From CAKKQX01 sp963734595 (GTDB taxonomy: Bacteria; Pseudomonadota; Gammaproteobacteria; Burkholderiales; SG8-41), in contig CAVTHV010000017.1 of assembly GCA_963734595.1 (NCBI GenBank), positions 62,001 through 126,000 of the forward strand: a DNA stretch of 64,000 nt, given 5' to 3'. The notes under the pieces were generated by a model. The model saw only the letters and a program-made list of their open reading frames with translations, searched no databases and had not been told where the DNA came from. This document shows positions 46,698 to 56,490 of this stretch, in pieces. Positions within the stretch are counted from its first letter, which is position 1; each line of letters starts with the position of its first letter. The translations under genes were made by a program, and so were the position numbers.

Positions 46698-48309
46698 CTA
46701 CGACGCGAGGCGGATGCCGCTCAGCAGGTCCTGCGCCAGATACTGGCGGCGGAAGGCTTCGAACGGCATGCTGTCCGCGGCTTCGATCTGGCGCTGTTTG
46801 GCCAGCGACTCCGCGGCCATGCGTGCAAAGCGGGCGTCCGTCTCAGGAGCCAGGGGCAGTTTCAGCAGCAAGTCGCGGTGCCGCGTCGATTGCGCCAGGG
46901 CAAAGCTGAGGTAGGAGTTGTCGTAGTTCTGCGCCATCTCCCGCAGGATGCGGGCGGAAGGCGTTGCCGCAGGATCAGCGAGCAGCGCGCCGGCGGCCGA
47001 CACTGCATCCCGGTACGCGGTGCCGCGGTGCGCGTGGTCGAGCGCGGCGGCAATCGGTTCGTACTCGCGCAGTAGTTCCGCGCCCCATTCGGCCGGGGTG
47101 AGTTCTTCCGTTCGTCTTGCCAGCCGGAGGCCGGGATCCCGGCCTCTTCCAGCGGCCTGGTGCAGATTGCGGGCCAGGATCCCGAGTTCCTGCGGCGTGT
47201 CGGCGGGACTTTCGCGCAACAGGCAGTGCAGCAGGAACACGTCGAGAAAGCGGATCGTGGCGGCGGTGATGCCGATCGGGCAGAACGGGTCGAGGTCCAT
47301 GCAGCGCACTTCGATGTATTCGACGCCGCGCTCGCCCAGCGCATGCAGCGGCCGTTCGCCGGGACGGATCGTGCCGTTTCGGCCTGACGGTGCCGTAGAA
47401 CTCGTTTTCGATCTGCAGCAGGGTGGTGCCGAGCTGCCGGTAGTTGTCGCCGTCGCCGATGCCGATGGCCGCGTACGGCGGATAGGGCTCGGTGAGCGCG
47501 CCATAGAGCGAGCGGGCGTAGCTTTCGAGGCTGTTGTAGCTCACCGCCAGCGAGGCTTGCGCATCGCTCTGGTAGCCCAACGGGCCCATGCGCAGCGAGG
47601 TGCCGTCAGGAAGATACAGGGTGCCCGATTTCAGCTGCTGCAGCCGGTGCGTGCGGCCGGCGACGAAGGTCGCGCACACCGCGGGCGACGCTCCGAACAG
47701 ATAAAGCAGCAGCCAGGAATGACGCCGGAAGTTGCGGATCAGCGAGAAGTACGCGTCGTTCTGATAGTCCTGCAGCGCGCCGCTGCGCGCGTCGATTTGC
47801 TGCAGCACCGGCCAGGCGCTCTCCGGCATCGAAAAGTTGTAGTGGATGCCGGAAATGGTCTGCATGCGCCGGCCGTAGCGATGCGAGAGGCCCTGGCGGT
47901 ACACGGTCTTGGCTTTGCCGATGTTGGAGCTGCCGTATTGACCGAGGGGAATGTCGTCATCGGCGGGCAGTCTGCAGGGCATGCTGGTGCACCACAGCAT
48001 CTCGTCGCCGATGTGCCGGTAGACGACCTGATGGATCGCGGTGAGTTCATCGAGGCACGCGTCCACGCCGGCGTGGACGCCGGTGATCAGCTCGAGCTGG
48101 GATTCGCTGAAATCCGTGGTGATGTGCGGATGGGTGAGCGCCGAGCCGAGCGCCGCCGGGTGCGGCGTATTGGCAAGCGTGCCGTCCGGCCTGACGCGAA
48201 GGCTTTCCTTTTCGATTCCGCGCCGGATGCCCCTGAGTACTTCAGGCGCGAGTGCGCTCAGCCGTTTGTGCAGCGCATCAGTTGCGGAAGTTCGATCGAT
48301 GTCGTTCAC
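46698..48309 (-). CDS. gshA: Glutamate-cysteine ligase, E. coli type (one frame break)
   Basis: First step of glutathione synthesis: ATP-dependent joining of glutamate gamma-carboxyl to cysteine. It starts NDIDRTSATDALHKRLSALA, with RRGIEKESLRV, TTDFSESQLELIT, the substrate region SNIGKAKTVYRQGLSHRYGR and ISGIHYNFSMPE. The cysteine-binding tract MDLDPFCPIGI follows the break near 47375 (CGGCACG, one extra G). About 536 residues when repaired, close to E. coli GshA (518). Stand-alone; it converges with the Bug receptor upstream on the map. Confidence 0.93.
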
Positions 48310-48440
48310 ACTGTTTTCCGGTGGTGGAAGTTGAATATCGCGACGAGCCGTTGACGACGATGGGCGGAAAGGGAGTTTACCGTCAAACGGCTTTTTTAAG
48401 AATATAACAGATGGACCGATTTAATTTATTCCGCGCGGAT

Positions 48441-49088
48441 TCATTTGGAAATCCTGGCGCCCGCGGCGACGAGAAATGCGCCCCAGCGCGAACGATCACC
48501 GGCAAGACGTTCGCCCGCGTTGCCGAGCCATCCGCCGCCGGGAAACTGGATCGCCGTCCGCAGCGTCAAGTCCCGTACCGGCAAGGTAGAAAACAGCGAC
48601 TCGACTTCGCGCATCGTGTGCCAGTGCGCGCCGCGATAACCGCCGTGGCCGCCACCCCGCCCTTTTTCGAGAAACAACAGACTGTGTCTGTTGAGCAGCC
48701 CGATCGCGAAGCGCCTCCGCGTCACGCGCAGCATTTCGGAAAGTGCCCGCGCCTGTTCGGAAATAAAGCATAGCGCCGTGACTGAAATGCAGAGATCGAA
48801 AGATCGATCCGGGAACGGCAATGCTCGCGCGTCTCCAAGTACGAAGCGTTCACCGGCGAGCGCATGTGCCCTGGCGAAACCAAGCATCGTTGGGCTCGGG
48901 TCCACGCCGGTTACCGCAAGACCGCTCTCCGCAAATCGCCGGGTGAAATAACCGGTGCCGCACCCAATGTCCAGCAGGCTCTCACCGGGCGCGGGCTTGA
49001 GCAGCTTCATCAGCAACTGATATTCGGTTTCGCCTGCCCATTTTCCGCGGGGCGACCGATACCATGCGTCATATTCTTCGGGGGTCAT
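48441..49088 (-). CDS. Class I SAM-dependent methyltransferase (UbiE/type 11-like)
   Basis: A 215-residue cytoplasmic methyltransferase. Motif I is LLDIGCGTGYFTRRFAE, the acidic loop VTGVDPSPTMLG, motif II DARALPFPDRSFDLC and motif III region ALSEMLRVTRRR. The start MTPEEYDAWY is preferred; the upstream extension to 49226 is rich in Arg/Leu and atypical. The loop GRGGGHGGYRGAH lies near the C-terminus. Substrate unknown. It has no signal peptide, unlike the methyltransferases at 55.7-64 kb. Confidence 0.88.
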   Translation of the reverse strand: MTPEEYDAWYRSPRGKWAGETEYQLLMKLLKPAPGESLLDIGCGTGYFTRRFAESGLAVTGVDPSPTMLGFARAHALAGERFVLGDARALPFPDRSFDLCISVTALCFISEQARALSEMLRVTRRRFAIGLLNRHSLLFLEKGRGGGHGGYRGAHWHTMREVESLFSTLPVRDLTLRTAIQFPGGGWLGNAGERLAGDRSRWGAFLVAAGARISK

Positions 49089-49329
49089 GGATTTGGATTG
49101 CGCTTCCAGATTAACCGGCCGCGGTTCAGCATGAAGCCGAGTGTAGCGGAGACGGGCTGCAGGGACCCGGAGCGGTATGGGTGCAAGCGTAAGGCGGGTG
49201 GCCTGATTGAAGGCTGAAATTCTCATGCATCACGTAAGTATTTTTCAATTAAAACAATGAAATATATTGCGGAACCGTGACCAAATGGGCTTGTCAGATA
49301 GTATGTTGCAGTGCAATATACATATCGTT

Positions 49330-49911
49330 GACAGAAAGTGGATGGAACGCATGAGCCCTACCGGAGTCGTGGTGCAAAAAGTGGTCGCCTTCCAGCGCGG
49401 AGAAATTACGCGCCATTTGCAGCGGCTGTCGCCGCAGGACCGGCGGCGCCGCTTCGGCACGTATATGAGCGATGAAGCGATCGAGCACTACGTGACGGGC
49501 ATCGACTTCGCCCGCGACAAGGTATTCGGTATTTTCGATCCCGGCCTCGCGCTCACGGGCGTGGTGCATCTCGCGCTCGGGCCCGACGGCGGCACGGCGG
49601 AACTCGGCCTGAGCGTCGATCCCGAGCATCGCGGCAAGGGTTACGGTTACGCGCTGCTGAACCGCGGCAAGCTGCATGCGCAGAATCTCGGCTACAAGAA
49701 ACTCTACATGCACTGCCTGGCCGAGAACCAGATCATGATCCATCTCGCGCGCAAGGCCGGCATGCAGGTGGTCACGGAGTCCGGCGAAGCGGACGCGCAC
49801 GTGGCGCTCAGCGAAGCCACGTACGGAGATCTGGCGCAGGAATTCATCGGCGACCAGGTTGCGCTGATCGACTATCTGCTCAAACGCCAGGCACGCTGGC
49901 TTAACTCCTGA
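49330..49911 (+). CDS. GNAT-family N-acetyltransferase
   Basis: Acetyl-CoA-dependent N-acetyltransferase. The CoA pyrophosphate loop lies in LGLSVDPEHRGKGYGYALLNRG (motif HRGKGYG). The first part is LQRLSPQDRRRRFGTYMSD, and the C-terminal tail is DQVALIDYLLKR. The start is unclear: ATGs at 49267, 49303, 49339 and 49351 are in frame, and the region before ERMSPTG is less conserved-looking. About 190-214 residues. A strong terminator follows the stop. Substrate unknown. Confidence 0.87.
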   Translation, partial: DRKWMERMSPTGVVVQKVVAFQRGEITRHLQRLSPQDRRRRFGTYMSDEAIEHYVTGIDFARDKVFGIFDPGLALTGVVHLALGPDGGTAELGLSVDPEHRGKGYGYALLNRGKLHAQNLGYKKLYMHCLAENQIMIHLARKAGMQVVTESGEADAHVALSEATYGDLAQEFIGDQVALIDYLLKRQARWLNS

Positions 49912-49945
49912 CCGATTCCATAGCGGTTGCGATTTGCCGGAAGCG

Positions 49946-49972
49946 AGCGCCCGAAGTCAAGGGCGCTTTTTT
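49946..49972 (+). terminator. Rho-independent terminator after GNAT gene
   Basis: GCGCCC, an 8-nt loop and GGGCGC form a 6-bp stem (extended by an A-T pair), followed by six T. Position 35 bp after the stop codon fits the end of the acetyltransferase transcript. Confidence 0.88.
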
Positions 49973-50131
49973 CGGTGCGATCGTCCGGGCGATTGACACC
50001 CGTCATTCAAATGGTCAAAAATCCGTTTTTAATCCATCTCGTGCGCCTTCCTTGAGCTCGCGTCGACTGTCGGCGCGAAGTGCGCGGCACGTCTTGTTGA
50101 ACGAACCTAAAACCAACCGAGGAGCCAGTAA

Positions 50132-51026
50132 ATGCGTTTAGTGACTTTTTCCGATGCCAAAGGTGCGCGCGTCGGAGTGCTTGATCCTGCGACCAACGAA
50201 ATAGTGGACCTTTCCGCGACGACGCGGCTGCCGCGCGACATGACGGCGTTCGTCGCGCTCGGGAAAAAGGGCCTGCAGCGCGCGCGCCGCGCGGTGAAAA
50301 GCGGCGAAGGCCGCGTTCCCGTTCGCGAGCGTGAAGCTGCTCGCGCCGTTTCCGCGTCCGGCGAAAAACATCCTGTGCGTCGGCCGGAATTACCACGATC
50401 ACGCGCATGAATTCCACTCGAGCGGCTTCGATGCGAGCGCCGGCAAGGACGCGATTCCCGACGTGCCGATCATGTTCACCAAGTGGCCGAACTCGGTGAT
50501 CGGGCCGGGCGAGCCGATCCCGAGCGCCAACGACTACACCGATTCCACCGACTACGAGGGCGAACTCACCGTGGTCATCGGCGAAGGCGGACGCAACATC
50601 AGCAAGGCGGATGCGTTCGATCACGTCTATGGCTACACCATCGTCAACGACGTGACGGCGCGCACGCTGCAGCAGCGCCATCGCCAGTGGTTCCTCGGCA
50701 AGAGCCTCGACGGCTACTGCCCGATGGGGCCGTGCATCGTCACCGCCGACGAGATCAAGGCCAAGGACGTGGGCAAGATGCACCTGCTGACCAAGGTGAA
50801 CGGCGAAGTGCGCCAGGACGCGCTGGTGAGCCAGTTGATATTCGACATCCCGACGCTGATCGAGGACCTGTCGCGCGTGATGACGCTCGAACCCGGCGAC
50901 CTGATCGCGACCGGCACCTGCGCGGGCGTGGGCATCGGCTTCAACCCGCCGAAATTCCTGAAGAAGGGCGACGTGGTGACGATCACCATCGAGCCGATCG
51001 GGACGCTGGAGAATCCTGTCGGTTAA
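50132..51026 (+). CDS. Fumarylacetoacetate hydrolase-family protein (one frame break)
   Basis: FAH/HHED-type hydrolase, decarboxylase or isomerase of about 297 residues, using a metal held by acidic residues. The core starts at NILCVGRNYHDHAHEF, with the metal region DSTDYEGELTVVIG and the family motif GYTIVNDVTAR. The GLY-rich end GTCAGVGIGFNPPKFLKKGD is typical. The ATG follows GAGGAGCC. The frame breaks near 50320 (CGTTCCCGTTCGCG), and repair joins SGEGRFPFASVKLLAPFPR. It likely acts in aromatic or dicarboxylate degradation; exact step unknown. Confidence 0.88.
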
Positions 51027-51518
51027 CGACAAAAGCATGAACGCGAAGGACGCAAAGGTTCGCGAAGTAAGATCAAAAACTGCAAAGCGATGACACAGAG
51101 GACACAGAGGATAGGAAGCGTTAAAACAAATTGACCAAGGGATTCACACGGAGCCTGATTCGTAATTGTTTATCTTGTGTTTTGTTTTGTCCTTCGTGTC
51201 CTTTGTGTCCTCTGTGTCTAAGCTTTTGAAGTTGGGGAACAACTGAAACTCGTGCGGTATGACCGGAACGGCACGGCGTACCCCGGCGGGTAATCGCTGG
51301 TAGAATCCGGCACTGCTGCACCATAACAAGATTCATCCGGGGGAGGGGGCATGGGAAGACCGTTGCGGGTGGCCGGCTGCGCGTCATGCATGCCGGTATC
51401 GCTGCCCGGTTTTTGCGCAACAGCATCTGTTGCGGCCAATCACCATGGACAAGCCCAGGTCAGCCGGCGCATCGGCAAGGTTACCGACAACCAAGCGAAT
51501 ACTTCAGGGGAGACGACC
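51027..51518. other. Intergenic region before Bug receptor 7
   Basis: About 490 bp without a gene I can support. It holds dispersed repeat copy e (51030-51225), then about 290 bp with GGTACC-free spacer and presumably the promoter of the Bug-TctB-TctA operon. Confidence 0.45.
51030..51225. repeat. Dispersed intergenic repeat, copy e
   Basis: It begins AGCATGAACGCGAAGGACGCAAAGG, almost identical to the start of copy b, then GACACAGAGGACACAGAGGATAGG. The right arm reads CCTTCGTGTCCTTTGTGTCCTCTGTGTC, complementary to the left in part. This is the best-preserved pair of arms. Confidence 0.65.
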
Positions 51519-52499
51519 ATGAAAACCAGGATCCTTTTTGCCGCAACACTGTTGGTGCTGGCCGCCGCGCCGGCAATGGCGCAGGACGCATTTCCCAGCC
51601 ATCCGATCACGATGATCGTGCCGTTTCCGCCCGGGGGCGTGGCCGATATCACCGGCCGCCCGACCGCTGCCGCGATGGAAAAAGTGCTCAAGCAGCCCGT
51701 TGCCATCGTCAACCGTCCCGGCGCCGGGGGCGCGGTGGGCAACGCCGCGGTCGCCAACGCCAAGCCCGATGGCTACACCATCCTGATGGCGCTCTCCAGC
51801 ATTTCAGTGATCCCGGCGGCCGATGAATTGTTCAACCGCAAACCGGCTTACGCGCTCGACCAGTTCGCCCCGATTGCGCTGATATCGGCCGACCCGACGA
51901 TCCTGGTGGTGCATCCGTCGCTGCCGGTCAAGTCGCTGAAGGAACTGGTGGCGCTCGCCAAATCGAAGCCCGGCCAGATGTCGTTTTCCTCGTCCGGCGT
52001 CTACGGCGCGCTGCACATGCCGATGGTGATGTTCCTGCACGCGACCAATCTGAAAATGCGCCACGTGCCGACCACCGGCGGCGGCCCCGCGATCACCGCG
52101 GTGCTCGGCGGTCACGTCGAGATGACCGCAGGCGGTCCGGCGGCGATCAGCGCCCACGTCAAGGCCGGGAAACTTCGCCCGATCGTGAGCTGGGGCGCGA
52201 GCCGGCACCCCGCGTTCCCCGACGTGCCGACCTTCAAGGAACTCGGTTACAAGGACGTCGAGTATTACATCTGGGCCGGCATGTTCGCGCCCAAGGCCAC
52301 GCCGGAGCCGGTGATGAAGGTGCTGCGCGACGCCGCGCGCAAGGCGGTCGAAGCCCCGGACTTCAAGGCGATGATGGTCAAGCTCGATTCGCCGATCCAG
52401 TACATGGACGCGCCCGAATTCAACAAGTACTGGCAGGCCGATGCCACGCGTCTCGCGGCGCTGGTGAAGGTCGTCGGCAAGGGCGAAGCCAAGAAGTAA
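51519..52499 (+). CDS. tctC: Bug/TctC-family periplasmic binding protein 7, tripartite tricarboxylate transporter receptor
   Basis: An intact receptor of 326 residues. The signal peptide ends near APAMAQ. The family start AFPSHPITMIVPFPPGGVAD is followed by KQPVAIVNRPGAGG and PDGYTILMAL. The ATG at 51519 follows AGGGGAG. It is first in an operon with tctB and tctA, the only receptor in the window with its membrane partners next to it. Likely binds a di- or tricarboxylate, but the ligand is not fixed by sequence. Confidence 0.92.
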   Translation: MKTRILFAATLLVLAAAPAMAQDAFPSHPITMIVPFPPGGVADITGRPTAAAMEKVLKQPVAIVNRPGAGGAVGNAAVANAKPDGYTILMALSSISVIPAADELFNRKPAYALDQFAPIALISADPTILVVHPSLPVKSLKELVALAKSKPGQMSFSSSGVYGALHMPMVMFLHATNLKMRHVPTTGGGPAITAVLGGHVEMTAGGPAAISAHVKAGKLRPIVSWGASRHPAFPDVPTFKELGYKDVEYYIWAGMFAPKATPEPVMKVLRDAARKAVEAPDFKAMMVKLDSPIQYMDAPEFNKYWQADATRLAALVKVVGKGEAKK

Positions 52500-52526
52500 T
52501 CCACCCTTTCACGGGCATTCGACGAC

Positions 52527-53000
52527 ATGGCACAGGATATCCAGACATCGGGAAAGAAAGGCCTGCGCAGCGACCAGTTTTCCGGCTTGGTGCTGCTCGT
52601 GCTCGCGCTGTACGTGGGATGGGAGAACCGCGCCTATCCGCTCGGTTCGGTGCAGGAGCCCGGGCCGGGCTACATGCCGCTGCTGCTGGCCGTTTTCCTC
52701 GGGGTAATGGGGCTGGTGATTGCGCTATGGGGCAGCAAATCGACGCCGCTGGCCGCCATCCGCTGGCCCGAGGCGAAGCGCGCGGTCGCGATCATGATCG
52801 CATGCGCGGTCGCCGCTTTTGCGCTGGAGCGCCTCGGCTACCGGATCACCATCATCGCATTCCTGATTTTTTTCCTGGGCGTGCTTGAGCGCAGGCGGCC
52901 GCTGGCGGTAATTCTGGTCTCGTTCGGTTTCGGCCTGATTACCTTTTACGTGATGGGACTGCTCGACGTATCGCTGCCGCGCAGCCCGTGGGGGTTCTAG
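52527..53000 (+). CDS. tctB: Tripartite tricarboxylate transporter small membrane subunit TctB
   Basis: A 157-residue membrane protein with four hydrophobic segments: LVLLVLALYVGWENRAYPLG, then YMPLLLAVFLGVMGLVIAL, then the AVAIMIACAVAAFALERL segment and a final helix. The AYPLGSVQEPGPGYMP stretch between the first two is typical of TctB. It acts with TctA to take up the carboxylate from the receptor. Its stop overlaps the start of tctA by TAGTG. Confidence 0.92.
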   Translation: MAQDIQTSGKKGLRSDQFSGLVLLVLALYVGWENRAYPLGSVQEPGPGYMPLLLAVFLGVMGLVIALWGSKSTPLAAIRWPEAKRAVAIMIACAVAAFALERLGYRITIIAFLIFFLGVLERRRPLAVILVSFGFGLITFYVMGLLDVSLPRSPWGF

Positions 53001-54517
53001 TGCTCGAGACTTTCCACAACCTGATGCTCGGTTTTTCCGTCGCGCTCACGCCGTCGATCCTGATGTATGCGTTCATAGGCTGCATCATCGGCACGCTGGT
53101 CGGCATGATGCCGGGGCTGGGACCGCTCGCGGGCATCAGCCTGCTGCTGCCGGCGACCTTCGGCCTCAATCCCATCATCGCCATCGTGCTGCTGTCCGGG
53201 GTCTATTACGGCGCGATGTACGGCGGTTCCACCACCTCGATCCTGATGCGCATTCCGGGAGAAGCGGCGTCGGTGATGACCTGCGTCGACGGCTATGCGA
53301 TGACGCAGAACGGACGCGCCGGCCCGGCGCTGGCGATTGCGGCGATCGGCTCGTTCGTGGCGGGGACCGCGGGCGTGATCGGCCTCATGCTGCTCGCGCC
53401 GACGCTCGCCGACTTCGCGCTGCGTTTCGGCCCGCCCGAATATACCGCGCTGCTGATGATGGGGCTGTTCATCCTCGCCTACATGAGCGGCGGGTCGATG
53501 TCGAAGACGCTCGCGATGGCCGGGCTCGGATTGATGATCGGCATGATCGGCATCGACGCCATGACCGGCTATACGCGCTTCAGCTTCGACGTGGTCGAAC
53601 TGGGCGACGGCGTGGGCATCGTGCCGGTGGCGGTGGGCCTGTTCGGCATCTCGGAAATCCTGCTCACCGCGGGCCAGACGGAGATGCCCAAGGTGCAACA
53701 GCCCAAGTTGCGCGACCTGATCCCCTCGCGCGAGGAATTCCGGCTGTCGGTCGGCCCGATCGCGCGCGGCAGCCTGCTCGGTTTTCTGATCGGCATCATC
53801 CCGGGCTCCGCGCACATCATCTCCTCGTTCGTTTCTTACGGCATCGAGCGGCGCATATCGAAGCATCCCGAGCGTTTCGGCAAGGGTGCGATCGAGGGGG
53901 TGGCGGGGCCGGAGTCGGCCAACAACGCCGCGGCCACCGGCGCTTTCGTGCCCATGCTGGCGCTCGGCATTCCGACGAGCCCGGTCACGGCGGTGATGAT
54001 TGCCGCGATCATGGTGCACGGCATCTCGCCGGGCCCGATGCTGATCCAGGAGCAGCCGGAACTGTTCTGGGGTTTCGTCGCCAGCATGTACGTGGGCAAC
54101 GTCGTGCTGCTGATTCTCAACCTGCCGCTGGTGGGGGTGTTCGTCAATCTGCTGCGCATTCCCTACGCCTATCTTTATCCGTGCATTCTCGCCTTCTGCA
54201 TCCTCGGCACGTATTCGGTCGCCGACAGCATGGTCGACGTCTGGATCATGCTGGTCATGGGCGGGCTGGGTTATGTGCTGCGCAAGTTCGAATTCGACCT
54301 TGCGCCGGTGGCGCTGGGGCTCGTGCTGTCGCCGATGCTGGAGCTCAGCCTGCGCCAGTCGCTCGCGATGAGCGCGGGCGACTATCGTATTTTTCTCGAA
54401 CGCCCGATCGCGACCACCATGTTCGGTTTGGGACTGCTGTTGTTCCTGCTCAGCATCAAGCCGCTCTTTTTCAAGGGCAAGGACTGGCGCGCGAAGGTGG
54501 GGCTCGAAGAGCAGTGA
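53000..54517 (+). CDS. tctA: Tripartite tricarboxylate transporter large membrane subunit TctA
   Basis: A 505-residue protein with about 12 transmembrane segments. Signature regions are GMMPGLGPLAGISLLLPATF, YYGAMYGGSTTSILMRIPGE and LIGIIPGSAHIISSFVSYG; a third conserved tract is AGPESANNAAATGAFVPML. A GTG start at 53000, sharing bases with the tctB stop, is preferred over an earlier GTG at 52988. It is the ion-driven transport core. Coupled translation with tctB is expected from the overlap. Confidence 0.93.
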   Translation: MLETFHNLMLGFSVALTPSILMYAFIGCIIGTLVGMMPGLGPLAGISLLLPATFGLNPIIAIVLLSGVYYGAMYGGSTTSILMRIPGEAASVMTCVDGYAMTQNGRAGPALAIAAIGSFVAGTAGVIGLMLLAPTLADFALRFGPPEYTALLMMGLFILAYMSGGSMSKTLAMAGLGLMIGMIGIDAMTGYTRFSFDVVELGDGVGIVPVAVGLFGISEILLTAGQTEMPKVQQPKLRDLIPSREEFRLSVGPIARGSLLGFLIGIIPGSAHIISSFVSYGIERRISKHPERFGKGAIEGVAGPESANNAAATGAFVPMLALGIPTSPVTAVMIAAIMVHGISPGPMLIQEQPELFWGFVASMYVGNVVLLILNLPLVGVFVNLLRIPYAYLYPCILAFCILGTYSVADSMVDVWIMLVMGGLGYVLRKFEFDLAPVALGLVLSPMLELSLRQSLAMSAGDYRIFLERPIATTMFGLGLLLFLLSIKPLFFKGKDWRAKVGLEEQ

Positions 54518-54582
54518 TGAGGGATGAGGGATGAAGTGATGAAGGATGAGGAAGCAGAACCCACTTACCCACTTACCCATTC
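54518..54582. repeat. Low-complexity GGGATGA spacer
   Basis: GATGAGGGATGAGGGATGAAGTGATGAAGGATGAGG, then two CCACTTAC units. This is the gap between the convergent tctA and amidohydrolase genes, non-coding. Confidence 0.5.
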
Positions 54583-55490
54583 TCAACCCGAAGTCATAGA
54601 GTTTCGCCGGATTGTCCACCAGCACCTTGCGGCGAATGGTTTCGTCCGGCACCCAGTCGCAGCAGCAGGTCGCACAGCGCGCCGTCGTTCGGCATCGCGC
54701 TTTTCACCATCACGTGCGGCCAGTCGGTTCCCCAGATCACGCGTTGTGGCGCCGCATCGATCAGCGCGTGCGCGAACGGCGTGACGTCGGAATAGGGTAT
54801 CCCGCCGACCGAAATCCGGTACGGCCCGGTGAGCTTGACCCAGCAGCGCCCGGTGCGCATCAGGCGCAGCAGGGCCTGGAAGCCCGGTGCGCCAGGGCCC
54901 TTGTCGGTGCGCATGTAGCCGAGATGGCCGAGCACGATGTCCACCGGGAAGTCCGCGAACTGCGCATCGAGGTCCGGAAATTCGTCGGCGTGCATCAGGA
55001 ATTCGACATGCCAGCCGAGCGGCTTGATGCGTTCGGCAAGGCGCCTGAGCGGCGCCATCGGGATCACGCCCTTGTCTTCCGCGACGTCGACCACGTTGAT
55101 GCGCACGCCGCGCACGCCGGCCGCGTGCATTTTTTCGAGCTCGGCATCCGGCACCGCATCGTCCACCACCGCAACGCCGCGAAACCGGTCTCCGGCTTTC
55201 GCCATCGCATCGAGCATGGCGCGGTTGTCGGTGCCGTAGACGCTGGGCTGGATCAGCACCGCGCGTTCGACGCCGAGGATGCCGAGCATGTCGAGGTAGG
55301 CGGGCAGCAGCGCGTCCGGCGGCGTGTAGATGCGCCGGGGCGAATAGGGATAGACCGATTTCGGGCCGGCGATATGGGCATGGCAGTCGCAGGCGAGCGG
55401 CGGCAAACGGACTTTCGGCCGGCGCGGGGCGGGATCGGGGCCGGCGCACAACGGCGGTTCCGCCATGCCCGGCAGCGTGGATGAGCTCAT
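54583..55490 (-). CDS. Amidohydrolase (2-pyrone-4,6-dicarboxylate lactonase-like)
   Basis: TIM-barrel hydrolase of the amidohydrolase_2 family, about 302 residues. It starts DCHAHIAGPKSVYPYSP, with the metal-free or weakly metal-binding HxH, and has INVVDVAEDKGVIPMAP, the EFLMHADEFPDLD region and the terminal Asp in IWGTDWPHVMVKS. This pattern fits LigI-type lactonases. Two frame slips near 54680 and 54586 precede the end (KVLVDNPAKLYDFG). The role in aromatic-acid breakdown is inferred from family and from the adjoining carboxylate transporter. Confidence 0.85.
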
Positions 55491-55706
55491 AGTGTGGATT
55501 TTCCTGACGGTACGGACGAATGAAACGGCTTGGGCTTTGTTTTATCAGCACTTCGCGAAATAGTCTACAGCCATTTTCCGGCCGGGCGCTGCGTTCCGCT
55601 TCCCGAAATTCATGTTGCGGCGCGTTCATTACCGTTTCCTGTTTTCAGCGCCGCCTGAGGTAAGATATGCGGCCGCGGCCATAAGGCCAACAGGGAAGGA
55701 CGGAAA
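55491..55706. other. Divergent promoter region
   Basis: About 216 bp between the divergent amidohydrolase and the lipoprotein methyltransferase genes. No coding sequence. A ribosome site (GGGAAGGACGG) precedes the ATG at 55707. Specific operators are not evident. Confidence 0.35.
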
Positions 55707-56471
55707 ATGATGCGAACGAATGGATTACGCCGGATCGTGCTGCTGGCCGCGCTCGCGATGGGCGGTTGCGCCGGCCTGATGCCCGAGCAACCGCTGCCGG
55801 ACGACTACTATTTCTGGCTGGTGCACAGCCAGGACCGCAGCGACGCGGACCGGGTCATCGACCAGCGCCGCCAGCCGGAGAAGCTGCTGGAGTTTTACGG
55901 CGTGCGGCCGGGAATGCGCGTTCTCGACCTGGGAGCGGGCGCAGGCTACAACACCGAGCTTCTGGCGCGCGTGGTGGGACCGCAGGGCGTGGTGTACGCC
56001 CAGAACAACCGCTATGCCCTCGAGCATTTCGTCAAGGGACGTTTGGACGAGCGCCTGAAAAAGCCGGTGATGCGCAACGTCGTGCCCGTGGTGCGCGAGT
56101 TCGACGATCCGGTGCCGCCGGAGGCGCGCAACCTCGATCTCGTGACGTTCGATTTCGCTTATCACGACACGGTCTGGATGGGCGCCGACCGGACTAAAAT
56201 GAACCGGGCGGTGTTTGCCGCATTGAAGCCGGGCGGCGTTTACATCGTGGCCGATCACTCGGCGCGGCCGGGCGCGGGGATCGGCGTGGTCAAGACGCTG
56301 CATCGCATCGACGAGAGCGTGGTGATCGGAGACGTGGTGGCCGCGGGATTCCAGCCGGTTGCCGAAGGCGGGTTTTTGCGCAATCCCGACGACCCGCGCA
56401 ACGCCCCGGTGTTCAAGCCGAAGGTTCCGAATGACGAGTTTGTGCTGAAGTTTGTCAAACCTAAACCGTAA
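55707..56471 (+). CDS. Lipoprotein with methyltransferase fold (COG4798-like)
   Basis: A 254-residue protein. A lipobox, LAMGGCAGL, follows a short leader (LRRIVLLAALA), so the mature protein is probably lipid-anchored in the periplasm. The SAM-type motif I is MRVLDLGAGAGYNTELLARV, followed by GPQGVVYAQNN and the motif IV region LDLVTFDFAYHD. This matches the exported predicted methyltransferases of COG4798. SAM is not known to be supplied in the periplasm, so its chemistry is open. It leads a group of exported proteins. Confidence 0.87.
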   Translation: MMRTNGLRRIVLLAALAMGGCAGLMPEQPLPDDYYFWLVHSQDRSDADRVIDQRRQPEKLLEFYGVRPGMRVLDLGAGAGYNTELLARVVGPQGVVYAQNNRYALEHFVKGRLDERLKKPVMRNVVPVVREFDDPVPPEARNLDLVTFDFAYHDTVWMGADRTKMNRAVFAALKPGGVYIVADHSARPGAGIGVVKTLHRIDESVVIGDVVAAGFQPVAEGGFLRNPDDPRNAPVFKPKVPNDEFVLKFVKPKP

Positions 56472-56490
56472 CTGTTGCCAGGGAGGAGTC

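Noticed and set aside
49089..49226. Longer start for the methyltransferase at 48441-49088
   Set aside because: The extra 46 residues are Arg/Leu/Pro-rich and do not match the family start; TPEEYDAWY is the natural beginning.
52997..54652. A 551-residue minus-strand frame opposite tctA
   Set aside because: tctA is unmistakable on the plus strand, and the antisense frame is His/Arg/Gln-rich without domains.
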